Notes: generated by a model not told the origin, from the sequence alone. Counted from the first letter of the stretch, positions 1 through 9,151 are shown. The stretch: 64,000 nt of DNA from Pseudobutyrivibrio xylanivorans (GCF_008935055.1 NZ_CP043028.1:71001-135000); one strand, 5' to 3'. Translations and numbers: made by a program.

Positions 1-717
1 GCTTACCAAATTACTTTGGACAGAGTTGTTGGAGAGCATAAGCTTCCAGATAACTGTATTGTAATTGCGGCTGGAAACAGAATCACTGATAAGTCGGTAG
101 CATTTAAAATGCCAAAGGCTCTTGCAAACAGATTACTTCACTTAGAAGTTCAAGTTAATTTTGATTCATGGAAATCTTGGGCTATCAGTGCAGGTGTTCA
201 TCCAAGTGTAGTTAGTTATTTGAGTTTTAGACAAACAGCATTAATGTGTTTTGATTCTTCATCTGAAGAACTTGCCTTTGCTACTCCTAGATCTTGGGAA
301 ATGGTTAGTAATCTGCTTAATAACGTTAATGGTGACGCTTGGAAGATAAGTTCTCTTATATATGGATTGATAGGAATGTCTGCGGGAATAGAGTTCATAA
401 GCTGGTGCAAGTGCTACGAAAAGTTACCATCTATGGAAGACGTATTTAGCGGTAGATTTTATGAGGTTCCTAAAGAACCAGATGAGCTTTACGCATTGAC
501 ATCAGCTATGACAAAGTATGCCAGCGAGCATAAAGATGATGTAGAAGGTTTGAGAAATTCGATTTTATATGCAAATCTTTTCCCACCAGATTTTTCAGTA
601 ATGCTTATGAAGGATTATATGTCTATTGAAAAGAACTTTACTCAGACATTACTTAGAATACCTGAGTTTTCAAGATGGATGCAGACAAAGGGAGCACTAT
701 TGAATGGAACTTTCTAA
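1..717 (+). CDS. MoxR-type AAA ATPase, C-terminal part (5' end outside window)
   Basis: The frame is open from base 1, so this is the C-terminal part of a longer gene. It carries the end of an AAA+ module: a block containing GEHKLPDNCIVIAAGNR (beta strand and sensor region) followed by MPKALANRLLHLEV, typical of dynein-related MoxR ATPases. The remaining ~170 residues are helical. MoxR ATPases act as chaperones with von Willebrand factor A proteins, and such a gene follows directly with a 14-nt overlap, so the two are almost certainly co-translated. The catalytic Walker motifs lie upstream of the window and cannot be checked. Confidence 0.85.
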   Translation, partial: AYQITLDRVVGEHKLPDNCIVIAAGNRITDKSVAFKMPKALANRLLHLEVQVNFDSWKSWAISAGVHPSVVSYLSFRQTALMCFDSSSEELAFATPRSWEMVSNLLNNVNGDAWKISSLIYGLIGMSAGIEFISWCKCYEKLPSMEDVFSGRFYEVPKEPDELYALTSAMTKYASEHKDDVEGLRNSILYANLFPPDFSVMLMKDYMSIEKNFTQTLLRIPEFSRWMQTKGALLNGTF

Positions 718-2137
718 TGAACTTATTAGGAAAAATACAGCTAGGATTTTAAAAACCAGAATGAAATTGCTCCATAAAAATCCTTTTTATGGTTTGCTAC
801 TCATGTACTTGAAAATAAATCTTAGCGAGGATATAGAGACTGCAAGTACCGATGGTAAAAGAATATATTTAAATCCTGATTTTTTGAATTCGATTACTGA
901 CAGTGAACTCGAATATGTTTTATCTCATGAATTGCTTCATATAGTTTTGAAGCATTTGGAAAGATTTAATAAATCAAACGAGCTAGTAGATCAGGCAGCA
1001 GATATAATCGTTAACTCGAATATTCTTAGAGCGAACAATTTTAGAGATACATCAATTTCTCTATCACAATTTGGTGGGGTGCAGATACATCAAGCTCCAG
1101 ATGGAACAGAGGGATGGACGCATTCTCTAGAGGAATTATATCTGATGTTGTTAACGCAACAGGAAGCTGCTGATAATCAAGATGGGGATGAAGATTCTGA
1201 AGAAAATGCTGAGGGTTCTAGTGAAGATGAGACCGATTGTGAATCAGATGATGGTAAACAGGAAGACTTAGAGGACTCAGATGTTTCTCAGCCAAATAGT
1301 AGTGGAAATAATGGTGGCTTAGAAGATGAGCAATTTGGATTTGGGAATGAACAAGAAAATTCTCAAGAAGATAGTGGTTCGGGAAATGGCTCTAAATCAA
1401 AAGGCTGGGATTCGCATGATATGGACACTGATAGTTCCGATGGTAGTAGCTCTGAAGCTGATGAGTGGGATTTTAGAATATATCAGGCTGCAAAACAAGC
1501 TAAGGAATTTGAGGAGACTGTAAAGCTTACAGGAAGTATACCAGGTTTTGTAGAACGTCATGTTGATGAATTACAGGAACCGACAATAGATTGGCGAACT
1601 GTTCTTGAGGAGTTTGTTCAAAGCGAGATTAACGATTATTCTTTTTGTCCTCCAGACAGGAGATTTGACGATAGTCCATTCTTCCTACCAGACTTTAATG
1701 AGAGAGATGATAAGGTAGAGAAGATTCTATTTATGATCGATACGTCAGCCTCGATGTCTGATGATGAAGTTCGAAGATGTTATTCAGAAATTAAAGGGGC
1801 AATCGACCAGTTTAACGGAAAAATAGAAGGATGGCTGGGATTTTTTGATGCTGCGATTGTTCCACCTGTGCCATTTATTGATGAAGATGAGTTTAGAGCA
1901 ATTCATCCTGAAGGAGGTGGAGGAACAGCGTTTGATATCATTTTTGATTACGTTAATAAAGAAATGAAAGATGAGCCCCCTTTGAGTATCGTCATTTTGA
2001 CAGATGGTGGTGCACCATTTCCAAAAGTCGAATGTACCAAAGGAATTCCTACATTATGGATTATTAATAATGAGGTAGTTGATCCGCCGTGGGGAAAAGT
2101 AGCAAGAATTCCAAGTAGTAACAATATTTATCAATAG
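704..2137 (+). CDS. vWA-like domain metallopeptidase (DUF2201 type), MoxR partner
   Basis: The N-terminal half has a zinc-metallopeptidase motif HELLH at residues ~75-79, in the context LSHELLHIVLKHLERF. Residues ~150-255 form an acidic, Ser/Asn/Glu-rich low-complexity linker. The C-terminal third is a vWA-like domain with a MIDAS-type motif DTSASMS near residue 348 and a later TDGG. This order matches the putative metallopeptidase plus VWA-like family that pairs with MoxR ATPases. It starts inside the ATPase gene, which indicates translational coupling. The substrate is unknown. The pair sits upstream of replication genes, an unusual place for it. Confidence 0.85.
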   Translation: MELSNELIRKNTARILKTRMKLLHKNPFYGLLLMYLKINLSEDIETASTDGKRIYLNPDFLNSITDSELEYVLSHELLHIVLKHLERFNKSNELVDQAADIIVNSNILRANNFRDTSISLSQFGGVQIHQAPDGTEGWTHSLEELYLMLLTQQEAADNQDGDEDSEENAEGSSEDETDCESDDGKQEDLEDSDVSQPNSSGNNGGLEDEQFGFGNEQENSQEDSGSGNGSKSKGWDSHDMDTDSSDGSSSEADEWDFRIYQAAKQAKEFEETVKLTGSIPGFVERHVDELQEPTIDWRTVLEEFVQSEINDYSFCPPDRRFDDSPFFLPDFNERDDKVEKILFMIDTSASMSDDEVRRCYSEIKGAIDQFNGKIEGWLGFFDAAIVPPVPFIDEDEFRAIHPEGGGGTAFDIIFDYVNKEMKDEPPLSIVILTDGGAPFPKVECTKGIPTLWIINNEVVDPPWGKVARIPSSNNIYQ

Positions 2138-2183
2138 TAGTAGTTTATTTTCATTTTCAATGAATTTCTAGAGGTAATAACAA

Positions 2184-3524
2184 ATGGATGATTCTTTAAA
2201 AAGAAGTGTGCCACATTCACTAGCGGCAGAAAGAGCCGTAATAGGCTCAATGATTATAGATGATGAGGCAATAAATGTATGCTCAGAGATATTAACAAAG
2301 AATGACTTTTATCAGAAACTATACGGCGTGCTATTCCAAACTATAATTGATTTACATAATTCACAGCAGGCAGTGGATGAGATAACAATAATGGCTGCTA
2401 TAGGTGAAATAGATTTAGGAATTAATATAGAAGAACTGATTAAAGAATTAATAATTGAGGTTCCTACTTCTGTAAATGCAAAGGATTATGCAAAGGTAGT
2501 TAAGGAGAAAGCTATACTAAGAAACATAATCAGAGTTGGGCAAACACTTGAAAAGCGCTGCTATGAGGAATGGGATAATGTGGATAGCATTCTTGCTGAT
2601 TCAGAAGCCGAGATATTTGCTTTGAACCAACAGCATGGTGATACTGATGAAAGCTCTATAAAGCAGGTAGTATTGGAGGAATTAACTGCTATAGAAATGG
2701 CCTCTAAGAATAAAGGCGAGCTTACAGGTGTAGCATCTGGCTTTATTGATTTGGATAGCGTAACTCAAGGTTTCCAAAAGGGCGATTTAATTATTGTTGC
2801 TGCAAGACCTGCCATGGGGAAAACAGCGTTTGTACTTAATATAGCAGCTCATATAGGAATTAAATTAAAGAAAAAAGTGGCTGTATTTTCACTTGAAATG
2901 CCAAAAGGTCAATTAGTTCGAAGATTGATGGCACAGGAAGGTCATGTTGATTCTAAAAAGATGAAATCAGGAAATCTGACTGAGACTGATTGGGAGTTAC
3001 TTATTCAAGCTGCAACAAAGGTAGGTTGCTCAAACATTGTTCTTGATGATGCTATTGGCGGTTTGACTCCGCAAAAATTAAGACGTAAATGTAGAAAGCT
3101 GGCATCGGATGGTGATTTAGCAGTTATCATAATTGATTATTTGCAGTTGATGGATGGAGATAAACACGCTGATAACAGACAGGTCGAGGTTTCACAAATT
3201 TCTAGAAGTCTCAAGATGATAGCTAAAGAGCTCAATGTTCCTATTATCGCTTTATCACAGCTATCTAGAAATGTAGAAGACAGAACTGATAAACGCCCTA
3301 TGATGTCAGATCTTCGTGAGTCAGGCGCGATTGAACAGGACGCTGATATCATAATGTTCTTATATAGAGATGATTATTACAATCATGACAGCGAAAAGAA
3401 AAATACAACAGAGCTTATTATTGGTAAGCATAGAAGTGGTGAGCTTGCGACAATAGAACTTGCATGGCTTCCAGAGTACACAAAGTTTGCCAATAAGGAT
3501 CATACGAATGGTATGTATAACTAA
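2184..3524 (+). CDS. dnaB: Replicative DNA helicase DnaB
   Basis: 446 residues, the full family length. The N-terminal domain (residues 1-150) begins PHSLAAERAVIGSMI as in DnaB/DnaC helicases. The RecA-like domain has Walker A ARPAMGKTAF (~207-216), the H3 segment FSLEMP, Walker B VIIIDYLQLM, and the RESGAIEQDADII arginine/DnaB motif. It unwinds DNA at replication forks as a hexamer. A plasmid-borne copy next to an initiator-like gene suggests a self-contained replication module. A Shine-Dalgarno-like AGAGG precedes the ATG and a strong terminator follows directly. Confidence 0.95.
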   Translation: MDDSLKRSVPHSLAAERAVIGSMIIDDEAINVCSEILTKNDFYQKLYGVLFQTIIDLHNSQQAVDEITIMAAIGEIDLGINIEELIKELIIEVPTSVNAKDYAKVVKEKAILRNIIRVGQTLEKRCYEEWDNVDSILADSEAEIFALNQQHGDTDESSIKQVVLEELTAIEMASKNKGELTGVASGFIDLDSVTQGFQKGDLIIVAARPAMGKTAFVLNIAAHIGIKLKKKVAVFSLEMPKGQLVRRLMAQEGHVDSKKMKSGNLTETDWELLIQAATKVGCSNIVLDDAIGGLTPQKLRRKCRKLASDGDLAVIIIDYLQLMDGDKHADNRQVEVSQISRSLKMIAKELNVPIIALSQLSRNVEDRTDKRPMMSDLRESGAIEQDADIIMFLYRDDYYNHDSEKKNTTELIIGKHRSGELATIELAWLPEYTKFANKDHTNGMYN

Positions 3525-3564
3525 TATTTTGAGACACTTAGGTGTCTCTTTTTTTGAAATGACA
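3521..3564 (+). terminator. Rho-independent terminator, copy 1 of a 44-bp repeat
   Basis: A 7-bp stem GAGACAC/GTGTCTC with loop TTAG at 3531-3548 is followed by seven T. The whole 44-bp segment, including the first arm of the next promoter, recurs at 4905-4948 with only about two mismatches. It ends dnaB transcription. Confidence 0.9.
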
Positions 3565-3588
3565 TATGTTGTCATAGCGGTTTGATAA
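3559..3588 (+). promoter_or_regulatory. Promoter with embedded 15-bp palindromic operator (copy 1)
   Basis: ATGACA (-35) is followed after 18 bp by TGATAA (-10). The inverted repeat TGACA-N5-TGTCA (3560-3574) overlaps the -35 and spacer, a typical repressor position. It serves the split rep gene. The same layout occurs at 4943, 9084, 9637 and 10400. Confidence 0.6.
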
Positions 3589-3642
3589 GGTGTGTCTTAC
3601 AATGAACTCTTCGATTGTAATATGATATGAAAGGAAATGAAA

Positions 3643-4689
3643 ATGGATTGTTTTGAAAAACTACCACTTGAGATAAAAGAGACATTAGCTAAGACCACAT
3701 GGGACTATTTAAATGGTGATTTGGATAAGATTGCGACCCACGCACAGTATGAAGTTATTAAGAATAGGACAGCTTTAATTGCTCGTATCCAAGAAAAAAT
3801 GAACCCTGATTATTTTTGTCATTTCGACGACGACAATAGAAAGAAACTATGGGATGAGGTTGTTGAAGAATTACTGAAACTTCAAAGTGACGATTGTCCA
3901 TTGAAGAAAGGTGGCCCGAAGGTTATTTTTAAATCCAGTCTTTTGCTTGAGTATTGCTCCACGGTATTGGATTATGAAGCAGAATTTGTATTTGATGCAG
4001 CTTTAGGTATGATTTCCTCTTATCCTGAGAGTAATAGTTATGAACTCAGATTACCTGATTTTTCCGATCTATGCATTAAGGATTATGAAATAGAGAGAAT
4101 AATGTGGTTGGGTGTTGAACGTTTGAATGACCAAAAATTTGACTTCAATTTTGGAAGAGATAACAGTTCGTCCTGTTACGATTCTATAAAACTGTTTGAT
4201 GATATTAACATTTCTAAATATGGAGATATTACCTTTACACCCACTATGTTTACGAAAGCTTTAGCACTATCTGCAACGATTATTCCTGGTGCATATGGAA
4301 CACAACGTATATTGGCTCAGCTTCCAAATAAATATGACAGGAGACTATATTGGTTTTTGTCTAATAGAAAAATTAAGGCTGAATGGTCCATTCGTTGCAA
4401 TACCCCAATTATTGAGTGCACGATAAGTGAGTTGGCAAAAATCTTACATGTTAATCATAATCCAATCCATTATTCAACACTAAAAGCGCACTATTTGATA
4501 CCGGCAAAAGAGAATATGGAAAAAATACATGAAATGCCGTTTCAATTTGATTTTGGTTCTTGGGCTGAGTTGAGTGCGAACAAGAAGGAAGCAGTTGTCA
4601 CTATAATGATTAGAGAGTACAAGTTACCAATATACTGGGAGTATCTGAAATATTCTGAATACAAAGCTAATGATTTGACTAATGAGTAA
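3643..4689 (+). CDS. Plasmid replication initiator-like protein, N-terminal and central part (interrupted by in-frame TAA)
   Basis: This protein aligns by eye with the 480-aa initiator at 55510-56952: both have PLKKGG, then VFDA.LG..SS.PE, then a GAYG...L..KY...LYWFL.N.K block. That places it in the Rep_3-like winged-helix initiator group. ATG 3643 is preferred over 3637 because AAGGA lies seven bases before it. The frame stops at TAA 4687-4689, but the same frame resumes four bases later with the missing C-terminal region. It is therefore either a nonsense-mutated initiator, a two-piece protein, or a readthrough case. No iterons are seen beside it, unlike the second copy. Confidence 0.7.
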   Translation: MDCFEKLPLEIKETLAKTTWDYLNGDLDKIATHAQYEVIKNRTALIARIQEKMNPDYFCHFDDDNRKKLWDEVVEELLKLQSDDCPLKKGGPKVIFKSSLLLEYCSTVLDYEAEFVFDAALGMISSYPESNSYELRLPDFSDLCIKDYEIERIMWLGVERLNDQKFDFNFGRDNSSSCYDSIKLFDDINISKYGDITFTPTMFTKALALSATIIPGAYGTQRILAQLPNKYDRRLYWFLSNRKIKAEWSIRCNTPIIECTISELAKILHVNHNPIHYSTLKAHYLIPAKENMEKIHEMPFQFDFGSWAELSANKKEAVVTIMIREYKLPIYWEYLKYSEYKANDLTNE

Positions 4690-4904
4690 AAAATGCTAAG
4701 AACAATTGCAAAGCTGGATTTTTCTGAATTAGAATTGTGGAATATTTCTGACGTTGCCAAGCAAAACTCAGTTGATGGAGCATATCTGATACAAATTATG
4801 AGTGCCTATTTACAACGAATAGCTGACACGAGCCTAGCACCAATTGAGAATCCTGCTGAATATATATGTGCAATGATAGAGCAAGGAAATAGCCATAATA
4901 ATAT

Positions 4905-4948
4905 CTTATATTTTGAGACACTTAGGTGTCTCTTTTTTTGTAATGACA
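4905..4948 (+). terminator. Rho-independent terminator, copy 2 of the 44-bp repeat
   Basis: The same hairpin as at 3531 (GAGACAC-TTAG-GTGTCTC plus seven T) lies at 4915-4939, here inside the preceding open frame. The near-identity of the two 44-bp segments points to a recent duplication or gene conversion. Confidence 0.85.
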
Positions 4949-4972
4949 AAACATGTCATTTCCATTTGATAT
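4943..4972 (+). promoter_or_regulatory. Promoter with palindromic operator (copy 2)
   Basis: ATGACA, 18-bp spacer, TGATAT. The operator TGACA-AAACA-TGTCA is at 4944-4958. It drives the AAA ATPase operon that starts at 5026. A hairpin CTAAAACA/TGTTTTAG lies in the leader between promoter and gene. Confidence 0.6.
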
Positions 4973-5025
4973 ATTTCTAAAACAGATGAATTATAAATGT
5001 GTTTTAGGATAAATGGAGGTCATAC

Positions 5026-7077
5026 ATGATTTGTTACGATGTCGAATACAAATTTCCTCATAAAATAGAAACTCAAAAGGAAAAAAAGACGATATTTGAC
5101 GTTAGCGAAAATTTGGCTGAAAAGCTCAATGAAGCATTGGATTCAATAAACGAAAGAGAAGATAAATGTACACTTTATAATATGAACGCTAGTATGTTGC
5201 GTGTGGTTATGGTGTGTAATCCAGCAAAGGATAGTGTTGATGATTATTTGGATAAGGTAAAAAAGGTCCTATGTGAGGTATTGTTGTTCAAAAATATGAA
5301 GTTAGTATATTGCGAGGAAATAACTGCTGGACAATACATCAATAAAATGAAGGAAGCTGATAAAAACCATTGTCTTGGAAGTTTCGCATTTATAAGTGAT
5401 AAGACAAGCGACTTTGATTATTTTGGGGACAGAAGTTTTAAAGTTAATGAGAAAATTGTTTCCAAAAATCTATTGTCAAGAAAAGAAGCACTTCGTAGAG
5501 CGCGGGAAATTTTGGCCGACAAATCACTTATTGACGAGATAGAAAGAATATATAGTACTAGTCATCCAGATAAATTTTATGGCTTTCCTGTTAATTACAA
5601 TATTGATGCTAGAGATGAAGCGACAGCGATGGAGATTGTCGATTTAATGGTACAAATGCTAAATAGTAGAAACAGAGTCCATGGAACCAGGGTTGAATAT
5701 ATTACTGATATATCTAGTTTCTGTTATGAGGAACGTAATTTTGAACAGATTATAAAGCAAGCTGAGGGTTTGACAGTTGTAATCAATTGTAAAGCTGCTG
5801 AGGATCTTAAAGGGATATTTGCAAATGGCTATTCTCGAGTAATAAAGTATATTGCCAAGATAGTAACTAAGTATCGCAATAAGGTTTTGTTTTTCTTTAT
5901 TGATGATGGAAAAGGATATGGTTTCTCGAAATCTCTAGTAAATGAAGCAAGTAAGAGTGTTGATATTTTAGACATTGCTGAAGGTTGCGGAGATAAAGAG
6001 CAAGCCATTAAATATTTTACCCGTTTGGCAAACGAATCTGATTATGCAGAATTTTTGAGTGACGAATTTATCAAGTATCTTCCATCAGATAGGAATATTT
6101 ATAGTAACTGTGATGTTAGAGAATCCTTCTATGAGTGGAGTAATAATGCTTTAAGAAACAGAGTTTATAGTGCATATAGCAAGTGTAATCTGGTCAAGGC
6201 TGAGATAAAAAAAGAATATGATGGAAATTCATATGATAGACTCCAAAAGATGGTCGGTTTGAATGATGTAAAGAAACTAGTGGATAAAGTTATTGCTACA
6301 TATGAAATCATGAGTTGTAGGGATGCGAGGGGGCTTAACAATTATGACATTTCTCGGCATATGGTTTTCACAGGAAATCCAGGTAGCGCAAAGACAACAG
6401 TAGCAAGACTACTAGCAGATATTTTAGCAGAGAAAAGTATTTTGAGTTCGGGAGCTTTTGTAGAGTGTGGACGTGGTGACCTAGTAGGAAAATATGTTGG
6501 ATGGACTGCTCCATTAGTTCAACAGAAGTTTAGGGAAGCAGAGGGTGGAATTCTTTTTATAGATGAGGCATATTCCCTTGTTGATGGAAAATCTGGTTTA
6601 TATGGAGACGAGGCAATTAATGCGTTGGTGCAAGAGATGGAAAACCATAGGGGCGATGTAATTGTTATTTTCGCGGGATATCCAGATAAAATGAAAGATT
6701 TTATCCAAAGAAATGAAGGGCTACGTAGTAGAATAGCGTTTCACATAGATTTTCCTGATTATACACCTGAAGAGCTTCTCCAAATAATGAAATTGATGAT
6801 AGAAGATAGAAGCTATGTTTCAAATAATTCAATAGATTCAAAGTGCCTTAGATTATTTGAGCAAGCAGTACAGATTAATGATTTTGGGAATGGACGATTT
6901 GTGAGGAACTTGCTTGAAGATGCAATGCTCAATCAGGCTCAAAGGTTGATTAAATCGAAACAAACTGAGTTTACAGACGGTGAGCTGAAAGAGTTAGTCG
7001 CTGATGATTTTGATGAAGAGATAATTACACATATAGATACGAATTCTTTGAATAAGAAGATTGGATTTTGTGTGTAA
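5026..7077 (+). CDS. AAA+ ATPase of the SpoVK/CbbX type with a large unknown N-terminal region
   Basis: 683 residues. The C-terminal ~270 residues form an AAA module: Walker A GNPGSAKTT (~449-457), Walker B ILFIDEAYSL (~508-517), then GLRSRIAFHIDFPDY, as in SpoVK, CbbX and EccA-like ATPases. The N-terminal ~400 residues are not recognised; one stretch (LTVVINCKAAEDL... ...FFIDDG) looks like another alpha/beta fold. GGAGG lies six bases before the ATG. It is the first gene of an operon with 7098 and 7739. These ATPases remodel protein partners, so the two downstream proteins are plausible partners. No secretion genes are present to argue for a type VII role. Confidence 0.8.
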   Translation: MICYDVEYKFPHKIETQKEKKTIFDVSENLAEKLNEALDSINEREDKCTLYNMNASMLRVVMVCNPAKDSVDDYLDKVKKVLCEVLLFKNMKLVYCEEITAGQYINKMKEADKNHCLGSFAFISDKTSDFDYFGDRSFKVNEKIVSKNLLSRKEALRRAREILADKSLIDEIERIYSTSHPDKFYGFPVNYNIDARDEATAMEIVDLMVQMLNSRNRVHGTRVEYITDISSFCYEERNFEQIIKQAEGLTVVINCKAAEDLKGIFANGYSRVIKYIAKIVTKYRNKVLFFFIDDGKGYGFSKSLVNEASKSVDILDIAEGCGDKEQAIKYFTRLANESDYAEFLSDEFIKYLPSDRNIYSNCDVRESFYEWSNNALRNRVYSAYSKCNLVKAEIKKEYDGNSYDRLQKMVGLNDVKKLVDKVIATYEIMSCRDARGLNNYDISRHMVFTGNPGSAKTTVARLLADILAEKSILSSGAFVECGRGDLVGKYVGWTAPLVQQKFREAEGGILFIDEAYSLVDGKSGLYGDEAINALVQEMENHRGDVIVIFAGYPDKMKDFIQRNEGLRSRIAFHIDFPDYTPEELLQIMKLMIEDRSYVSNNSIDSKCLRLFEQAVQINDFGNGRFVRNLLEDAMLNQAQRLIKSKQTEFTDGELKELVADDFDEEIITHIDTNSLNKKIGFCV

Positions 7078-7097
7078 GCGATAGGAGAAAAGGAAGA

Positions 7098-7739
7098 ATG
7101 CTAAAAGAAGAATATATAGAATATGTTGAAGAAAATATTAAGGTTGCTAAGAGAAAATATAGAAAAGAGGAGGAAATGCTACCAGAGGCAAAGTGTATCT
7201 TTGATTTATTGGCAGCTTTTTGGTGGTTAATAAAATCCTCTGATGAGACAGAAGAATTAATAATAACAGCTTCCAATGCATTTGGTTCATTGCTAAATAG
7301 GAGAATAGCGCGTATTGCTGAAGACGCTAGCGAACAATCTAGTGCAGCAATCCATCATGAGTGGAATGAGTACCGAAAACTAAAGCATCGAGAGAACATG
7401 CTTGTGTATTTAGAAAAAGATTTAATAACAATATTCAGAGACCCAAATGTGGATTTTGTTGAATATCGTAGAAGAGTTGAGGATTTGTCATCTCATTATA
7501 GTGATGAAGTAGATTTCGCAGATGAGCTATTTTATGAAAACAAACGAGCTAAACGATGGATACCAAACGAGGAGTGGGTCCCAGAATTCGGTTGTTGGAT
7601 TGATGATATGGATAATTTGGAGACTCTAATCGGGCCACAACCTGATTTTGATAAAGCTATGTATCGTACTGAAAGAGTGTACGATTATAAAAATTTTGAT
7701 TCTATATGGGATAGCATAATAAGTGTTCTACATAAGTAA
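7098..7739 (+). CDS. Hypothetical helical protein, partner of the AAA ATPase operon
   Basis: 213 residues, rich in charged helices, with no recognised domain and no membrane segment. The start at 7098 is chosen because AAAGGAAG lies just upstream; an in-frame ATG at 7068 lies inside the ATPase gene. The stop TAA and the next start share bases (TAATG), so translation with the following PcfJ-like gene is coupled. Function unknown. Confidence 0.7.
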   Translation: MLKEEYIEYVEENIKVAKRKYRKEEEMLPEAKCIFDLLAAFWWLIKSSDETEELIITASNAFGSLLNRRIARIAEDASEQSSAAIHHEWNEYRKLKHRENMLVYLEKDLITIFRDPNVDFVEYRRRVEDLSSHYSDEVDFADELFYENKRAKRWIPNEEWVPEFGCWIDDMDNLETLIGPQPDFDKAMYRTERVYDYKNFDSIWDSIISVLHK

Positions 7740-9049
7740 TGTTAGATTTTAGTTTTACAGAAAATACCTGGGAGCCTGAGCGTCCAGAGATTGATGAGTA
7801 CTACAAATTAATAGAAGTTAAACATACAACGCTAAATAGGATGGAAACCTATGATGTACCTTTTTTTGTGGTAGTGAAGTATGAGCCATATATAGTAGGG
7901 TATTGGTTCATATTTGAACGGGATGGCTGTATGGCCCATAAGAAAAGATATGTGTTTCATGAAGGCTATTCCTGGGATTGGAAGCTAGAAAATATATTTG
8001 ATGAATTTGTTAGAGATAAATCATCTATATTTATATGTCCATTTTTAGATGAAATACATGCCAAGTATTCACAGCTTCACGATGAATGGCATCTTCAGAG
8101 ATATTATAAGCATCCAGTAAAGATGTTAGATCACATTTATAATTGTATGAAGCGAAACACGGTAAAGGAACTTCTATACAAGGCAGGTATGGATGAGCTT
8201 GCAGTATATAGAGGTGAGATAGAAGACTTGAATTTGTTAGCAACATCACCTAGCAAAGTTTTTGGCGGTATCAATAATAGGATTCTAAGAGTTTTGAATA
8301 GTGAGTATGGTGCAGAATTATTATCTGGTGAACCGAATAGAAGATTCATCAAGTCTTTTATTCAAAATAATAGTTGGATTATGGATTCAGGATTGAATAA
8401 TTTTCAATGCGAATATTTACTACGGTTAAGACAAAAGAAGAATTACCATCAAAACTACAAATTCTATATAGATACTCTTAGGAAACTGAATAATGTATGG
8501 ACACGAGGGCAATATCAGATGCGCATAGAGTATGAAAATAAGCTGATTGAAAAAAGAGCTAACTACGAAAGATTTGGAAATATTGATCCAGTATTTGTCC
8601 CATATCTGGAAGAAGCGGAAAGTAACATTGAGACTCTCACATACAGATATGATTCACTGAATTACTATCTCTTTTCTGAGAATGAGAACATAAATAATAG
8701 ATTGGGAAAATCGAATCTTAATCGCACCCCTGAATTAGAAGAACAGTATGAATGTTTCATATTTAAATATCCTAATTCTGCTGAGGAATTTTGTAAGGCT
8801 GCAGCCTATATGAAGAATTGCCTTACTGGATATATATATCCGCATATATATCATGAATGTGATATTGTCTTTGTTTATAGAAACAGTGACAGATATCCTT
8901 ATATTGCTATTAGGATTGAAGACGATATTGTCGTTGAAGCTAGATATCGGTTTAACAGAGATCTAAACGAGAGTGATAGCGAGATGCTCAAATTATATTG
9001 CCAGCGCCATAATCTAAAAGAAATTGATGAAGCTTTACCTTTTAGATAG
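7739..9049 (+). CDS. PcfJ-like domain protein
   Basis: 436 residues. The C-terminal ~110 residues carry a PcfJ-like pattern: a conserved F....P.SAEEF...A..M.NCL segment, then VFVYR...PYIAIRI and VVEARYRFNR. PcfJ-like proteins are common on conjugative and other mobile elements of Firmicutes but their role is not settled. The N-terminal 300 residues are mainly helical and unrecognised. Translation is coupled to the upstream gene. It ends the AAA operon; the next promoter begins 35 bases later. Confidence 0.65.
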   Translation: MLDFSFTENTWEPERPEIDEYYKLIEVKHTTLNRMETYDVPFFVVVKYEPYIVGYWFIFERDGCMAHKKRYVFHEGYSWDWKLENIFDEFVRDKSSIFICPFLDEIHAKYSQLHDEWHLQRYYKHPVKMLDHIYNCMKRNTVKELLYKAGMDELAVYRGEIEDLNLLATSPSKVFGGINNRILRVLNSEYGAELLSGEPNRRFIKSFIQNNSWIMDSGLNNFQCEYLLRLRQKKNYHQNYKFYIDTLRKLNNVWTRGQYQMRIEYENKLIEKRANYERFGNIDPVFVPYLEEAESNIETLTYRYDSLNYYLFSENENINNRLGKSNLNRTPELEEQYECFIFKYPNSAEEFCKAAAYMKNCLTGYIYPHIYHECDIVFVYRNSDRYPYIAIRIEDDIVVEARYRFNRDLNESDSEMLKLYCQRHNLKEIDEALPFR

Positions 9050-9083
9050 GATTTGTCAAAAAATTAGCGATTTAATCCTTATA

Positions 9084-9113
9084 TTGACAAGATGTGACAT
9101 AGCCATTTGATAT
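9084..9113 (+). promoter_or_regulatory. Promoter with palindromic operator (copy 3)
   Basis: Consensus-perfect TTGACA, 18-bp spacer, TGATAT. The operator here is TGACA-AGATG-TGACA (9085-9099); its second arm reads TGACA rather than TGTCA, so symmetry is weaker. Confidence 0.6.
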
Positions 9114-9151
9114 CCTTCCTTTGAGAAACAACAGTTGAAGGAAGTTTTTTG

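Larger units (their letters stand above)
4693..4980 (+). pseudogene. C-terminal segment of the initiator, same frame after the TAA, running through a terminator
   Basis: The segment LIQIMSAYLQRIADTSLAP..NPAEYICAMIEQG matches the C-terminal part of the intact initiator (QILLTFKQRIDNTELAPV..KLGYVCRMIEQG). It lies in the same frame as the upstream ORF, separated only by TAA-AAA. The last ~25 codons read through a perfect terminator hairpin and the next promoter, so that tail is not native coding sequence. The original 3' end seems to have been replaced by a copied terminator/operator block. No convincing ribosome binding site precedes ATG 4693; translation could be coupled to the upstream stop. 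Likely a decayed gene end, though reinitiation cannot be excluded. Confidence 0.6.

Noticed and set aside
5026..9049. Type VII (ESX) secretion locus, suggested by the EccA-like ATPase
   Set aside because: No WXG100 protein, EssC-type ATPase or membrane components are present.
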